DNA of 64,000 bases from Lysobacter sp. (GTDB lineage: Bacteria; Pseudomonadota; Gammaproteobacteria; Xanthomonadales; Xanthomonadaceae), in contig SSGH01000007.1 in assembly GCA_008015835.1 (NCBI GenBank), positions 1 to 64,000 of the forward strand, given 5' to 3'. The notes beneath the pieces were generated by a model, which saw only the letters and a list, made by a program, of their open reading frames with translations, was not told where the DNA came from and did no database searches. Shown here one piece after another: positions 1 through 8,768 of the stretch. Each line of letters starts with the position of its first letter. Position 1 is the first letter of the stretch. The translations under genes were made by a program, and so were the position numbers.

Positions 1-256
1 TCGCCGCCGCGCGCATTCGCCGCGGCGGCGACCGCGCGTCTCGCGATCTTTCGTCGCCAGCGCAGGGCCCGCGACGGTAAAGTGCGCGCATGACTTCGGA
101 CCTGCCCATCGTGTTGGTGCCCGTCGGCGCCGACGGGCACCAACACGATGGGCAGGTCCGAAGTCATGCGCGCACTTTACCGTCGCGGGCCCTGCGCTGG
201 CGACGAAAGATCGCGAGACGCGCGGTCGCCGCCGCGGCGAATGCGCGCGGCGGCGA
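1..256. repeat. Perfect 256-bp palindrome at window start
   Basis: Bases 1-128 are the exact reverse complement of 129-256, with the centre at GGC|GCC (126-131) and no spacer. I checked the arms along their whole length and saw no mismatch. The left arm starts exactly at base 1, so the true arm could be longer. A spacer-free inverted repeat of this size is unstable in bacteria, and a 128-nt arm equals k+1 for the common assembler setting k=127. A fold-back artefact at a contig edge is therefore the likeliest reading. Small ORFs inside it are not credible. Confidence 0.9.
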
Positions 257-281
257 AGCGGGGATGCCTATTTCGATGCGC

Positions 282-365
282 GAGTCCCGATCGGCGAGTC
301 TCGATCAGAGATTCCCGATCGGCGAATTCTCGATCAGGAATCCCCGGTCGGGAATTCCCGATCAG
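282..365. repeat. Three imperfect tandem repeats downstream of gspD
   Basis: Three adjacent units of about 26-30 bp (about 282-307, 308-337 and 338-365) share the core CCCGATCGGCGA(A)TTCTCGATCAG with changes. The last unit contains the 14-bp palindrome TCGGGAATTCCCGA (348-361) and runs into the gspD stop codon at 362-364. This may serve as a 3' end structure for the secretion operon, but there is no clear U-tract. Confidence 0.6.
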
Positions 366-2575
366 CGATGCGGCGTCGGCTTTTTCGGGCCGATCTTGAC
401 CGGCTCGATCGGCTCCATCGCGCGGAACTGCTGCGAGTATTCGTCGGTGAGGTCGAGCAGCTCGCGTTGATCGCGCACGATCGTCGGCGTGAGCAACACG
501 ATCACTTCGCTGCGTTCCTGCGTCTTCGTCTGCCGGCCGAACAAGCCGCCGACGACGGGAATGCGGCTGAGGCCAGGGAAGCCCGACGCGCCTTTGCTGT
601 CGCTGTCTTTGATCAGGCCGGCGAGCATCACGGTTTCGCCGGTCGGCACGATCGCGGTGGTTTTCAGGCGGCGGGTGTCGATGCGCACGTTGCCGTTGGC
701 GTCGGGCACCGAACCGGGCGAACTCACTTCCTGCACGATGTCGAGGAACACGGTGCCGTCCTTGGTGACGCGCGGACGCACCTTGAGGATCACGCCGGTG
801 TCGAGGTACTGCACCTGGCTGATGCTGTTGTTGTTGCCGAGCACCGGGTTCACCGACACCGAGGTCACCGGAATGCGGCTACCGACGTTCAAGGTGGCTT
901 CGGAGTTGTTGCGCGCCAGGACCGAGCCGGTCTGCAGCAAGCGCACGTCGGTGACTTGATCCAGCGCCGAAATCACCGCCGCGGCGTTGCGGCCGAGGAA
1001 CGTCCAGGCGAGGCCCGGATTGGCGCCGCCCGCGGGCTTGATGCTGCCGGCGAGCGTGCTCCAAGTATCGCGGCCGAGCGCATCGGGCAAACCGTTATCG
1101 GTCACGGCGCGCTCGAAGAACCAATTCACGCCGTACGACAGATCGCCGGTGAGCGTGACCTCGGCCACCTGCGATTCGATATGCACCTGCATCGGCAGCA
1201 CGTCGAGCTTTTCGATCACTTCCAGAATCGAACGCCAAGCGGCCGGCGTGGCGCGGACCAACAGCGTGTTGTTCTCTTCGATCGCGGCCACCGCGACTTT
1301 GTCGGCGCCCACTTCCAGGGTCACGCTGGCGTTGCCGCCGCCCTGACGCGGGTCGAGCGACAACTGTCCGCCGCCCAAACCGCCGCCGGTACCGCCGCTG
1401 CCGCTGTCGAAGCCGCCGTCCTTGCCGCCGCCGCCATCGATGACGGTGCTCTGCAGGCCCGGGAAAATCGAAGCGTTGCCGCCGAAATCGCCGCCGCTGC
1501 CGCCGCCGCGCCCGCCGAACACTTCGCCCAGACGCTGCGACAAATCCTTCGCGGTGACGTATTTCAATTCGTAGGAATACAGTTTGACGCCTTGTCCGGC
1601 GCTATCGATGCGATCGATCCACTGCTGCACGTCGGTGAGATATTTCGGCTGCGCGGTCACCGCGAGCACCGCGTTCGCGCCCTCCAAGGGCATGAAGCGG
1701 ATCATGCCGGCGAGCGGGGATTTTCCGGCTTCGCCGAACACCTTCTCCAAGTTGGCGACGACGTCCTTGGCCTTGCTGGACTGCACAGGGAACACGCCGA
1801 CGGACATGGTCGCCATCCAATCGACGTCGAAGATCTCGATCGTGCGCATGTAGCTGTCGAGTTCGGCGCGGGTGCCGGCGACGGTGATGATGTTGCGATT
1901 GGCGTCGACGTTGACGATGGCGTTGGGCCGCGCGTACGGCTTGAGCAGTTTCTCCATCTCGGTGGCGGAGATGAATTTCAGCGGCACCACGCGCGATTCG
2001 AAACCGCGGGCGTTGGCCGCCGAACCCACGCGCGGCGAGACCACGCCGGTGCCCATCGCTTGATCGGCCGGCACGATGCTGTAGCGGCCGTCGCTGTAGA
2101 TCATCGCGGCGTTGTTCCAACCGAGGATCATCTCCAGCACCGACAGCGCCTGTCCGGCGCTGACCGGACGCGGCGTCGAGTACGTCACCGTGCCCTGCAC
2201 GCTCGGCGCGATCACGTAGTTCTGCCCCAGCATGTCGCCGAGGATGGCTTTCACCACCGCATGCAGCGATTCGCCTTCGAAATTGAAGCGCGCCTCGCCG
2301 CTGGTGGCGCCGAGGTCCGGCGGCGGCGTGGCCGCGGCGCGGCGGTTGATCGGCTCGCCCGAGCCGCGGCTGATCTGCGCCTGCGGCTTGGCGTCCGCTT
2401 CGGGCAGCGGTTCGGCCTTGGTCGGCGCGCCGACGCCGACCGTCGTATCGGTCGCGGGGGCGCGCTTGATCGTCGGCACCGTGGACACGGCGCAACCGCC
2501 GAGCGCCAAGACCAAGGCGAACGTCGCGGCGGCGGTCGTGAACGCGGAAGAAGCATGCGAAGCAGATCGATTCAT
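362..2575 (-). CDS. gspD: Type II secretion secretin GspD (XpsD-like), lipoprotein
   Basis: Outer-membrane secretin forming the exit channel of the type II secretion system, 737 aa. The start at 2575 is chosen because it gives a lipoprotein signal with lipobox ALGGC (Cys28); the frame is open 44 codons further upstream without a signal. An N0 domain (around FNFEGESLHAVV) is followed by N1-N3 repeats. A long Gly-rich insert, rich in GGGSGG and GGTGGG, lies in the last N domain. The secretin core ends with the conserved VPVVGGLFG-type segment (seen as IPVVGGLFGRQ) and LLTPTIV. It is the last gene of the gsp operon, 10 bp after gspN. A lipidated secretin is known for XpsD of Xanthomonas and could reach the outer membrane without a separate pilotin (inference). 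Confidence 0.95.
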   Translation of the reverse strand: MNRSASHASSAFTTAAATFALVLALGGCAVSTVPTIKRAPATDTTVGVGAPTKAEPLPEADAKPQAQISRGSGEPINRRAAATPPPDLGATSGEARFNFEGESLHAVVKAILGDMLGQNYVIAPSVQGTVTYSTPRPVSAGQALSVLEMILGWNNAAMIYSDGRYSIVPADQAMGTGVVSPRVGSAANARGFESRVVPLKFISATEMEKLLKPYARPNAIVNVDANRNIITVAGTRAELDSYMRTIEIFDVDWMATMSVGVFPVQSSKAKDVVANLEKVFGEAGKSPLAGMIRFMPLEGANAVLAVTAQPKYLTDVQQWIDRIDSAGQGVKLYSYELKYVTAKDLSQRLGEVFGGRGGGSGGDFGGNASIFPGLQSTVIDGGGGKDGGFDSGSGGTGGGLGGGQLSLDPRQGGGNASVTLEVGADKVAVAAIEENNTLLVRATPAAWRSILEVIEKLDVLPMQVHIESQVAEVTLTGDLSYGVNWFFERAVTDNGLPDALGRDTWSTLAGSIKPAGGANPGLAWTFLGRNAAAVISALDQVTDVRLLQTGSVLARNNSEATLNVGSRIPVTSVSVNPVLGNNNSISQVQYLDTGVILKVRPRVTKDGTVFLDIVQEVSSPGSVPDANGNVRIDTRRLKTTAIVPTGETVMLAGLIKDSDSKGASGFPGLSRIPVVGGLFGRQTKTQERSEVIVLLTPTIVRDQRELLDLTDEYSQQFRAMEPIEPVKIGPKKPTPHR

Positions 2576-2585
2576 TCTTGAATTC

Positions 2586-3404
2586 TCAGGGCGATCCGCC
2601 CGGGGGGTTTTGGGCGGATTGGTTCTGTTGGCGCAATTGGGCGCGACGCGCTTCGATCCGCTTCCGGATCGCTTCGAGCTGGGCCTGGGTCGAGACGTTG
2701 TCCGCACCGGCGTTGGGCGGCGCAGGCACCGGCTGCACTTGCTGCACGACCGAGCCGTCGGCCTGCACCACGCCCGGCGGGACCACGCCCGGCTGCGCCT
2801 CGGCCACGGGCACGGCTTGGCCCGGCGGCACGACTTGTCCGGGCGGCATCGGCGGCGGCGGCATGCCCGGATTGGCCGTGCCGGGCGTCGGCATCACCGC
2901 GCCGACGCCATCGAACACGCGCAGGTCGAGGATCTTCTCGCCCTCCGGGCCGCGGAACACCGCCTGCCGCGGCTGCAGGGCGGCCAGCGACCATTGCGGC
3001 GCGGTGTCCACCGCATCGCCCAGCATCACTCGCACCGGCTTGGCGCCGTCGCCGGGCGCGCGCAGGATGGCCAACTGGGTGCCCGGCGTCAGCAGCACGC
3101 TGGTCAGCACGTAGTCGAAGGGGTTGGTCGGCGCTTCCTGGCCATTGCCGTCGATGGTGAAAGGTTCGGGCTGACGACGTTCGGAGAACAGCGGGCGGTC
3201 TTTGATTTCGCTGTATTGCGTAATCGGCCCGAGGCGTTCGCCCGAAGGCAATTGCGTGGTGGGCAGTTTCTGCGCGCTCGTATCGTCGGGGCCCTCGCCC
3301 AGGCGCTCGCCCATGCCGGCCATCGCCAGCACCCACAGGCACAGCGCCCAGACGGCCACCGCCGCCAGCAGCCACGTCTTCGGCGCGAGACTATCGACGC
3401 GCAT
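2586..3404 (-). CDS. gspN: Type II secretion protein GspN/XpsN (GspC-like role)
   Basis: Bitopic inner-membrane protein, 272 aa, with one N-terminal membrane segment (about residues 10-30, TWLLAAVAVWALCLWVLAM). A periplasmic homology-region-like domain follows (about 65-165, starting near DRPLFSERRQP). Then come a Pro/Gly-rich linker (about 170-235) and a charged, probably coiled-coil C-terminus (EAIRKRIEARRAQLRQQ). Position between gspM and gspD and this architecture match XpsN, which in Xanthomonas links the L/M platform to the secretin in place of GspC. The start overlaps gspM by 14 bp. The family is poorly conserved in sequence, so the call rests on order plus topology. Confidence 0.8.
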   Translation of the reverse strand: MRVDSLAPKTWLLAAVAVWALCLWVLAMAGMGERLGEGPDDTSAQKLPTTQLPSGERLGPITQYSEIKDRPLFSERRQPEPFTIDGNGQEAPTNPFDYVLTSVLLTPGTQLAILRAPGDGAKPVRVMLGDAVDTAPQWSLAALQPRQAVFRGPEGEKILDLRVFDGVGAVMPTPGTANPGMPPPPMPPGQVVPPGQAVPVAEAQPGVVPPGVVQADGSVVQQVQPVPAPPNAGADNVSTQAQLEAIRKRIEARRAQLRQQNQSAQNPPGGSP

Positions 3405-4008
3405 TCGCGGGCGCTCCGGCGGTGGCGGGCAAGTAGCCGTAGAGGTCGAAGTTCACGTCCAGGCCGCCGCTGTTGCCCGACTGCTCGGCGTTGAAGACGA
3501 ACCGGTTGGAGATCACGTTCAAGTTGTCCACGAACAGACGCGGCGAGCCGCTTTCCAGCGAGTGCAGCACCATCGCCAATTCCGGCGTGCCGCAGCGCAG
3601 GCGCACTTGCACGATCGCGCGCGGGAAGCGCTCCTGCTTGGTTTCGGTCAGCGGCGAACGGTTTTGGATCGCGCAACTGCGATTCTTCGGGCTGGCCTGC
3701 AGCACCGCGGTTTCCAAGCGCTGGATCAGCGCCGAGGTGGCGAGTTCGGGCGTGGCCTCGTTCATGAACCCGGGAATCCGCGCGCTCTGCGCGCGCACCG
3801 CGGCCAGACGTTTACGGATTTCCGGCGCTTGCGCCAGCGTGGCGCGCGCGCGCGCGTCGCGCTCTTGCAGAGTTTCGATGCGATCGCCCAGTTCGGTCAT
3901 CGGCACCGTCCACCAGGGATGGATCGCCAAGAAATAGACGCCCAACAGCGCCGCGGCCAACAGACCGAGCGCCAACCAGCGGTCGCGATCAGCGATTGCG
4001 TCGCGCAT
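3391..4008 (-). CDS. gspM: Type II secretion platform protein GspM
   Basis: Inner-membrane platform protein, 205 aa, partner of GspL. It has a short cytoplasmic N-terminus, one membrane helix (about residues 12-30, LALGLLAAALLGVYFLAIHP) and a coiled-coil region (about 38-75). A ferredoxin-like periplasmic domain contains two Cys residues (CAIQN and RCGTPEL) that could pair. It overlaps gspL upstream by 20 bp and gspN downstream by 14 bp, consistent with translational coupling. Confidence 0.88.
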   Translation of the reverse strand: MRDAIADRDRWLALGLLAAALLGVYFLAIHPWWTVPMTELGDRIETLQERDARARATLAQAPEIRKRLAAVRAQSARIPGFMNEATPELATSALIQRLETAVLQASPKNRSCAIQNRSPLTETKQERFPRAIVQVRLRCGTPELAMVLHSLESGSPRLFVDNLNVISNRFVFNAEQSGNSGGLDVNFDLYGYLPATAGAPANARR

Positions 4009-5260
4009 CGTCGCCTCCTTTCTGCCCCGGCGGCGCGACGATCGCCAGATCGGCGGTCAGCGTGAAGCGATCCTTGCCGCTGCGCGGATCGGGCTGCAGC
4101 GCGCCGGTCAGGCTCATCGAACGCCACAGTTTCGAGGTCTGCAGCAGTTCCACCAAACGCGAGGCTTCGGAACTCAAGCCGATCACCAGCAGTTTGTCGC
4201 CTTCGATCGACACCTTCTCGACGAAGGTGTTGTTGGGCAAACGGCGGGTCAGTTCGTCGAGCACTTCCACCGTCGTCGGTTTGCCGGTGCGCGTGTTCTG
4301 CAGGAAACGCAGACCTTCGACCAGGTCGACCAACTGCTTTTTCTCGTCGGACACGCGCTTCGCCTGCTTCGCGCGCAGGTTGGCTTCCTGTTCGAACGCA
4401 TCGGCCGCGGCGACGCGGTTGGCGCGGATCTGCCACAGCCCGACGCCGAACGCGGCGACGGCGACAGACGCCAGCACGAGATTGAGCATCGAGCTGGGGT
4501 CGCGGCGATGTCGGCGTTGGGCGATCGGCAGCAGGTTCACGCCGAGCGGCAGGGCATCGAGCCCGGCGGCCTCGGCGGCGGCGTTCTCCAGGTCGTCGCC
4601 GGGCTCTTTCGGCTGCGGCGGCTGCGGCGCGACCGCAATCATGTCCACGCCGGCCAACGTGGCGCGCAGCGGCGCGCCGAGCGCGTCCAGCGCGCGGTCG
4701 AGCGCCGGCTTGGGCACGACCACGAGTTCGGCTTCGATTTGGCTGTCGCCGCGACGCCCGATCACGCGGGCGTCGTAACTGACGTCCTGCGCGGCGAACG
4801 GGGTTTGGCGGTCGATCTCGAACGCCAGCACTTCGCGCAGCCGGTCCGCGGCGGCGGTCGGCAGCGGCAAACGGCGGCGCAGCCCCTCGGCGGCCGGCAG
4901 CAACAGCCAGCGCGGCAGGCCCGCGACGCGCGCCGAGACGATGCCCGCCAGCGGATCGTCGCCTTCGCGCGCCTCCAGGTCGGCCGGCACGCGACCGAGC
5001 TCGCGCAGGGTGTCTTCCCCGCTTTCGTTGCGGCCGGTGATGAGCAGCCGCAGTTCATCGCCGTCGGGCCGCAGCAGCAGCCGCTGCTGCGACAGGCCGA
5101 ACACCGCGCGCAGACGCGCCGGCACCCAACTGGCGAGACCGCGCATCCACCAGGCCCAAAAGCCGCGCAGACGCGCGCCCGCCTGGAACAGGGCCGGCGA
5201 GGAGACTTTGGACAACGTCCCGGGGGACGTCGTATCGGGGCTGACGGCGCTCAGACGCAA
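3989..5260 (-). CDS. gspL: Type II secretion protein GspL
   Basis: Inner-membrane platform protein, 423 aa, that ties the GspE ATPase to GspM. The N-terminal cytoplasmic part (about residues 50-250) is the PilM/actin-like domain (LREVLAFEIDRQTPF is typical). One membrane helix (about 258-277) is followed by a coiled coil and a PilN-like periplasmic domain (around VEVLDELTRRLPNNTFVEKV). The first possible start is a TTG at 5260 with GAGGA almost touching it, so the true start may lie slightly downstream. A 243-bp gap separates it from gspK, the widest gap in the operon, and no gene is evident there. Confidence 0.9.
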   Translation of the reverse strand: MRLSAVSPDTTSPGTLSKVSSPALFQAGARLRGFWAWWMRGLASWVPARLRAVFGLSQQRLLLRPDGDELRLLITGRNESGEDTLRELGRVPADLEAREGDDPLAGIVSARVAGLPRWLLLPAAEGLRRRLPLPTAAADRLREVLAFEIDRQTPFAAQDVSYDARVIGRRGDSQIEAELVVVPKPALDRALDALGAPLRATLAGVDMIAVAPQPPQPKEPGDDLENAAAEAAGLDALPLGVNLLPIAQRRHRRDPSSMLNLVLASVAVAAFGVGLWQIRANRVAAADAFEQEANLRAKQAKRVSDEKKQLVDLVEGLRFLQNTRTGKPTTVEVLDELTRRLPNNTFVEKVSIEGDKLLVIGLSSEASRLVELLQTSKLWRSMSLTGALQPDPRSGKDRFTLTADLAIVAPPGQKGGDDARRNR

Positions 5261-5503
5261 TCCTCGATCTCAGGGAAGAACATCACAGGGGAACACATCG
5301 CGGGGGCATATCGCAGACACGGGCATCGTATGAAACACAAGCGGGGGCGGAAGTTTCGGTGCGGTGCGGCCGAACGCGCGGGACACCCGCCGATCGACCG
5401 CATCGGGCCGCCGGCGAGGCATCGCCGATCGCGAGGGTCGGGGCCGCCGCGGCGCCGAAGCGTCGCACGGGTCTCGTCGGCGAGCGAACGAAGATGGCGG
5501 GCA

Positions 5504-6409
5504 TCATCGCGGCAACGCGCCTTCTTCCCAACGCAGCGGCGTGTAGGCCGAGCCCGGCAAACCGCTGCTTCCTGCGCGTACGACGGCGCGCAGCACCGAG
5601 ACGCGCCCGTCGGGCAACCGCGCCCGGCTGTCGATACTATACGTGCCCGTGCCGGCACCGACGAGACCGCCGGCCTCGCCCGGCAGCCGCGGCCGCAGCC
5701 GTTCCTGCAGGATGCGCTCGGCGTCCAGGCCCATCGCGGCCAAGACTTCGCCGGAGGCGTAGGCCTGATTCGGCTGCGGCTGGCCGCTGTAGACCGTCAG
5801 ATGCGGGGCGAGCTTGGCGAACAGCTCCGGGGTCATGCCCAGGACCAACTGCAGCTCCGGCACCGTCTCGAACGGGTTGTCCTTGGCGCCGTAGGGGCGC
5901 TCGGCCGCGGCGTATTGCGGGTCTTCGGCGCCGCCCTCGGCCTGGCTGAGCGAATCCGGATCGCGCCAGTCGATCACCGCCGAAGCGATTTTCCGCGCCA
6001 GATCGCGTTCGCCGCCGACCGCTTCGATCAACCCGGCCAGAAGCGGCAATTCCGCCGCGTTCAGATCGACCTTGCCGGTCTCGTCGACGATCTTGACCTC
6101 GACGTTCGCGCCGCCGAACGCCCAGCGATACGGGCGGCCGTCGGGCAGCCATTGCCGCGTCGGGTCCGGATCGGTGACGCGGGTCATCGCGTATTCCAAG
6201 CCCGAACGCGCGGCTTGGTCGGCGACGACGCCGCGGCTCAGCACGCGCCCCTGCAAATGCTCGATGCGCGCGGTCATCGCGAACGCGCCGATCACCGCCG
6301 TCAACAGCGCGATCAGCCACAGCACGAGCAGCAACGCCGCACCGCGGAGACGAGAAGCGCGGGGCGAGCGAGCGGGTACGGTTCGATGCGAACGCGACGG
6401 CGTCTTCAT
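5504..6409 (-). CDS. gspK: Type II secretion minor pseudopilin GspK
   Basis: Minor pseudopilin, 301 aa, at the tip of the pseudopilus. The start at 6409 gives an ATGA overlap with the gspJ stop. The prepilin segment reads [20 protein letters not shown]; like other GspK proteins it lacks the Glu at mature position 5. The large globular domain follows, with the conserved [15 protein letters not shown] and VIDWRDPDS motifs of the family (calcium and helix-hairpin region). Downstream, 243 bp separate it from gspL. Confidence 0.92.
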   Translation of the reverse strand: MKTPSRSHRTVPARSPRASRLRGAALLLVLWLIALLTAVIGAFAMTARIEHLQGRVLSRGVVADQAARSGLEYAMTRVTDPDPTRQWLPDGRPYRWAFGGANVEVKIVDETGKVDLNAAELPLLAGLIEAVGGERDLARKIASAVIDWRDPDSLSQAEGGAEDPQYAAAERPYGAKDNPFETVPELQLVLGMTPELFAKLAPHLTVYSGQPQPNQAYASGEVLAAMGLDAERILQERLRPRLPGEAGGLVGAGTGTYSIDSRARLPDGRVSVLRAVVRAGSSGLPGSAYTPLRWEEGALPR

Positions 6410-7110
6410 AGCGTCGGCTGCGCGAACGCGCCCCCGTAGCTGGCGGCCTGCGGTAGGGCCACCACGATCCGCGGCCACGCGTCTCCGCGATCGTCGACGA
6501 TGTCGATCGCCACCTGCAGCGGCAAACGATCGGCGTATTGCCAACGATCTTCCCATTCGCCGATGCGGTTTTCCGGCGTGAGGCTGCGATAGCGGAAGCG
6601 CACTTCGCGCAAACCGTCGGCCAAGGTTTCCGGCGGCCGCGCGTCGGACTCTTCGATCACCTCGTTGGTCATCACCATCGAGAACCCGACCTGCAGCCTC
6701 AGCCCGCCGCGCGCGCCGTCGACCACCTGCACATCGTGCAGATACGGACCGCCGCGGCCCAAATAATTCGGCAGATCGGCGACGAAGCGGATGCGGTCGC
6801 CCTCGCCCACGAAGCGCATCGGCACGCCGCTTTGTTCGTTCATATCGAACGCGACCGGCAGCGACGACGCGACGCGACGCCGCAGAAAGCCTTCGACCGC
6901 GCGCATGCGTTCGCTGCGCTGCGCGAGCGCTTCGCCGCGCGCCGCCGCCGCGGACGAAGCGCGCAGCGTCGCGAACGCCAGCGCCAGCGCGGCTGCGAGC
7001 AGCGTCGTCGCGACCAAAATTTCGAGCAGCGTGAACCCCGCGGCGCGCACGCGCGCGCCGAAACGACGCGGCGCGCGTGCGGAACGCATCGAAGCGGGAC
7101 GCGACCTCAC
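6406..7110 (-). CDS. gspJ: Type II secretion minor pseudopilin GspJ
   Basis: Minor pseudopilin, 234 aa, with prepilin peptidase motif [11 protein letters not shown] (Glu at +5) and typical GspJ features downstream ([28 protein letters not shown]). I prefer the GTG start at 7110: it overlaps the gspI stop as GTGA and has GAGGAG about 8 nt upstream. The ATG at 7089, seven codons later, is the alternative and has a poor ribosome site. It is coupled to gspK by ATGA. Confidence 0.9.
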   Translation of the reverse strand: MRSRPASMRSARAPRRFGARVRAAGFTLLEILVATTLLAAALALAFATLRASSAAAARGEALAQRSERMRAVEGFLRRRVASSLPVAFDMNEQSGVPMRFVGEGDRIRFVADLPNYLGRGGPYLHDVQVVDGARGGLRLQVGFSMVMTNEVIEESDARPPETLADGLREVRFRYRSLTPENRIGEWEDRWQYADRLPLQVAIDIVDDRGDAWPRIVVALPQAASYGGAFAQPTL

Positions 7111-7583
7111 AAGCCGCTCCTCGCGCCGGCGTTCAAATCGGTCGGCGTGACCAGGCGCAGGGCCTCCAGGCGCAAACGCTGGCGCGGCCCGCCCTCGCCC
7201 CACAGCAGGGTCAACTGCAGTTGCATCAACTGCGGCGCGCCGATCACCTCGCCCACGCGCGGCGGCGCGGTCGGGTCGACGAAGGGTTTGACCTCCAACT
7301 CCCAGCGATAGCGGCCGTCTTCGAGTTCGCCGTCGCGCCGGCCGGGCGCCAAGCCTTCGCCGACGCCGATCTGATCCAGCAGCGACTGCGCGTGCAGCGC
7401 CGCGCGTCCGGCGTCGGCGGCGCCGCGCACTTGCTTGGTGGCGTTGGTCAACGACCCGAGCAGCAGCGTCATCGCGAACGCCAACAGCGCGAACGCGACG
7501 ATGACTTCGATCAAGGTATAACCGCGCTGAGCGTCGGCGGATCGGTGAAAGCCGCGCCGACGGCGCGCCGCGCGCGCGTTCAT
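7107..7583 (-). CDS. gspI: Type II secretion minor pseudopilin GspI
   Basis: Minor pseudopilin, 158 aa. A basic leader is followed by the prepilin cleavage motif [16 protein letters not shown] with Glu at +5. The body carries the expected [20 protein letters not shown] helix and a C-terminal [11 protein letters not shown] strand region. The ATG at 7583 overlaps the gspH stop (ATGA). It initiates the I-J-K tip complex in studied systems. Confidence 0.92.
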   Translation of the reverse strand: MNARAARRRRGFHRSADAQRGYTLIEVIVAFALLAFAMTLLLGSLTNATKQVRGAADAGRAALHAQSLLDQIGVGEGLAPGRRDGELEDGRYRWELEVKPFVDPTAPPRVGEVIGAPQLMQLQLTLLWGEGGPRQRLRLEALRLVTPTDLNAGARSGL

Positions 7584-8137
7584 CGCGCAGCGCCTTCGGC
7601 GTCGTCGGCTCGAGCGACGCGCGCGCCGTCGACCTGCGCACGATGCAAACCGACTTCGCCGGTCAGCCACGCCACGTCGATATTCCACGCCGCATTGCCT
7701 TGCCGCAGTTGGATGCGACCGCCGCTGGAGGCGCCGTCCTCGAAAAACACGATCGCGCCTTCGCCGCGTCGCGGCTGCAGTTCGCGCGCGCCGATGAAGA
7801 CTACGGAAAGCTTTTTATGCAATTCGCCGCTGCGGCCTTCGGCGCCGGTCCAATGCCGCTTCGCGGGATCGATCACGAACCGCTGCACTTCGCCCTTGGC
7901 CATCGCCTGCGCGCGCGCATGGCGCAATTCGGCCACGAGTTCCTTCGCCGCGCTGCGCAGCCGCAGACCGTCCATGCCGCCGCCGATCGTTCCCATCAGC
8001 AAGGCGCTGATCGCCGCGATCAAGGTCACCACGATCAGCATCTCGATCAGCGTGAATCCCGCACGCGCGCCCGAAGGCGAACGGCGCCGGGGGGCGCGCA
8101 TCGCGTTCTGCGGCATTGGGTGCGGGATCGTCTGCAT
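7580..8137 (-). CDS. gspH: Type II secretion minor pseudopilin GspH
   Basis: Minor pseudopilin, 185 aa from the chosen ATG at 8137, with motif AGFTLIEMLIVVTLIAAIS and the GspH/FimT-like pattern LRLRSAAKELVAELRHARAQAM after the helix. The start is uncertain: ATGs at 8116 and 8101 and a TTG at 8188 are also in frame and none has a strong ribosome site. A 13-bp direct repeat (CATCGGTTCGCGG) sits right at 8135-8160. It lies 64 bp after gspG. Confidence 0.88.
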   Translation of the reverse strand: MQTIPHPMPQNAMRAPRRRSPSGARAGFTLIEMLIVVTLIAAISALLMGTIGGGMDGLRLRSAAKELVAELRHARAQAMAKGEVQRFVIDPAKRHWTGAEGRSGELHKKLSVVFIGARELQPRRGEGAIVFFEDGASSGGRIQLRQGNAAWNIDVAWLTGEVGLHRAQVDGARVARADDAEGAAR

Positions 8138-8201
8138 CGGTTCGCGGCATCGGTTCGCGGCGACGGGTTGGGCGTCGCGCGGGCGCAACGGCGACTAGGA
8201 A

Positions 8202-8639
8202 TTAGGACGACTTATTGCTGATGTCGGCGTTGTAGCTGGTGCCGCCGGGCTGACCGTCCTTGCCGTAGCTGATCAGATCGAACGGGCCGTCTTCGCCGGG
8301 CGTGCGGTATTCCAGACCCTTTTTCCACTGATCCTTCAGATCTTTCTCGTCGGCGTACGGGCCGAGCCAGCCGCTGATGCCGGGGTCTTTGGACAGGTCT
8401 TCGAGCGTCCGCGGATATTCGCCCACGTCGGAGTTGTAGCTTTCGACGGCAGCGGAGAGTTTCTCGATCTGCACTTCGGTGAGGCGGAATTTGGCTTTGT
8501 CGCTGTTGCCCATCACCTGACTGCCCACGACCGCGAGAATGCCGCCGATGAGCACGATCACGATGACGATTTCGATCAGCGTCATACCGGCTTGGGAGCG
8601 CCGGGTTTTCGGGCGGCGGAGGGTGCGAAGGTTGCGCAT
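8202..8639 (-). CDS. gspG: Type II secretion major pseudopilin GspG
   Basis: Major pseudopilin, 145 aa, the main subunit of the pseudopilus. It has a short basic leader, then AGMTLIEIVIVIVLIGGILA (cleavage after Gly, Glu at +5). The C-terminal calcium-loop region is recognisable (LEYRTPGEDGPFDLISYG, GQPGGTSYNADI). The start at 8639 is chosen from the normal prepilin leader length; the frame is open for 37 more codons upstream with no pilin features. It follows gspF by 129 bp. Confidence 0.95.
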   Translation of the reverse strand: MRNLRTLRRPKTRRSQAGMTLIEIVIVIVLIGGILAVVGSQVMGNSDKAKFRLTEVQIEKLSAAVESYNSDVGEYPRTLEDLSKDPGISGWLGPYADEKDLKDQWKKGLEYRTPGEDGPFDLISYGKDGQPGGTSYNADISNKSS

Positions 8640-8768
8640 GACGATCGGTCCATTCAGGGGTGGAGACGGCGGGTGGAAAAGCGACGACGACGGGTAACGC
8701 GAAATTCGGCGAACGAGAGGATCGGGGGAAACGAAGCGGGAAACGAGCATCGCGAAACGCGACGCGCC

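Noticed and set aside
1-256. Hairpin telomere of a linear replicon
   Set aside because: The sequence starts at the arm's end, there are no telomere-resolvase or linear-plasmid genes, and the arm length matches an assembler parameter.
368-2581. Long plus-strand ORF opposite gspD (737 codons)
   Set aside because: Antisense shadow of a GC-rich gene: His/Arg/Gly/Ala-rich translation, no motifs, exact overlap with gspD.
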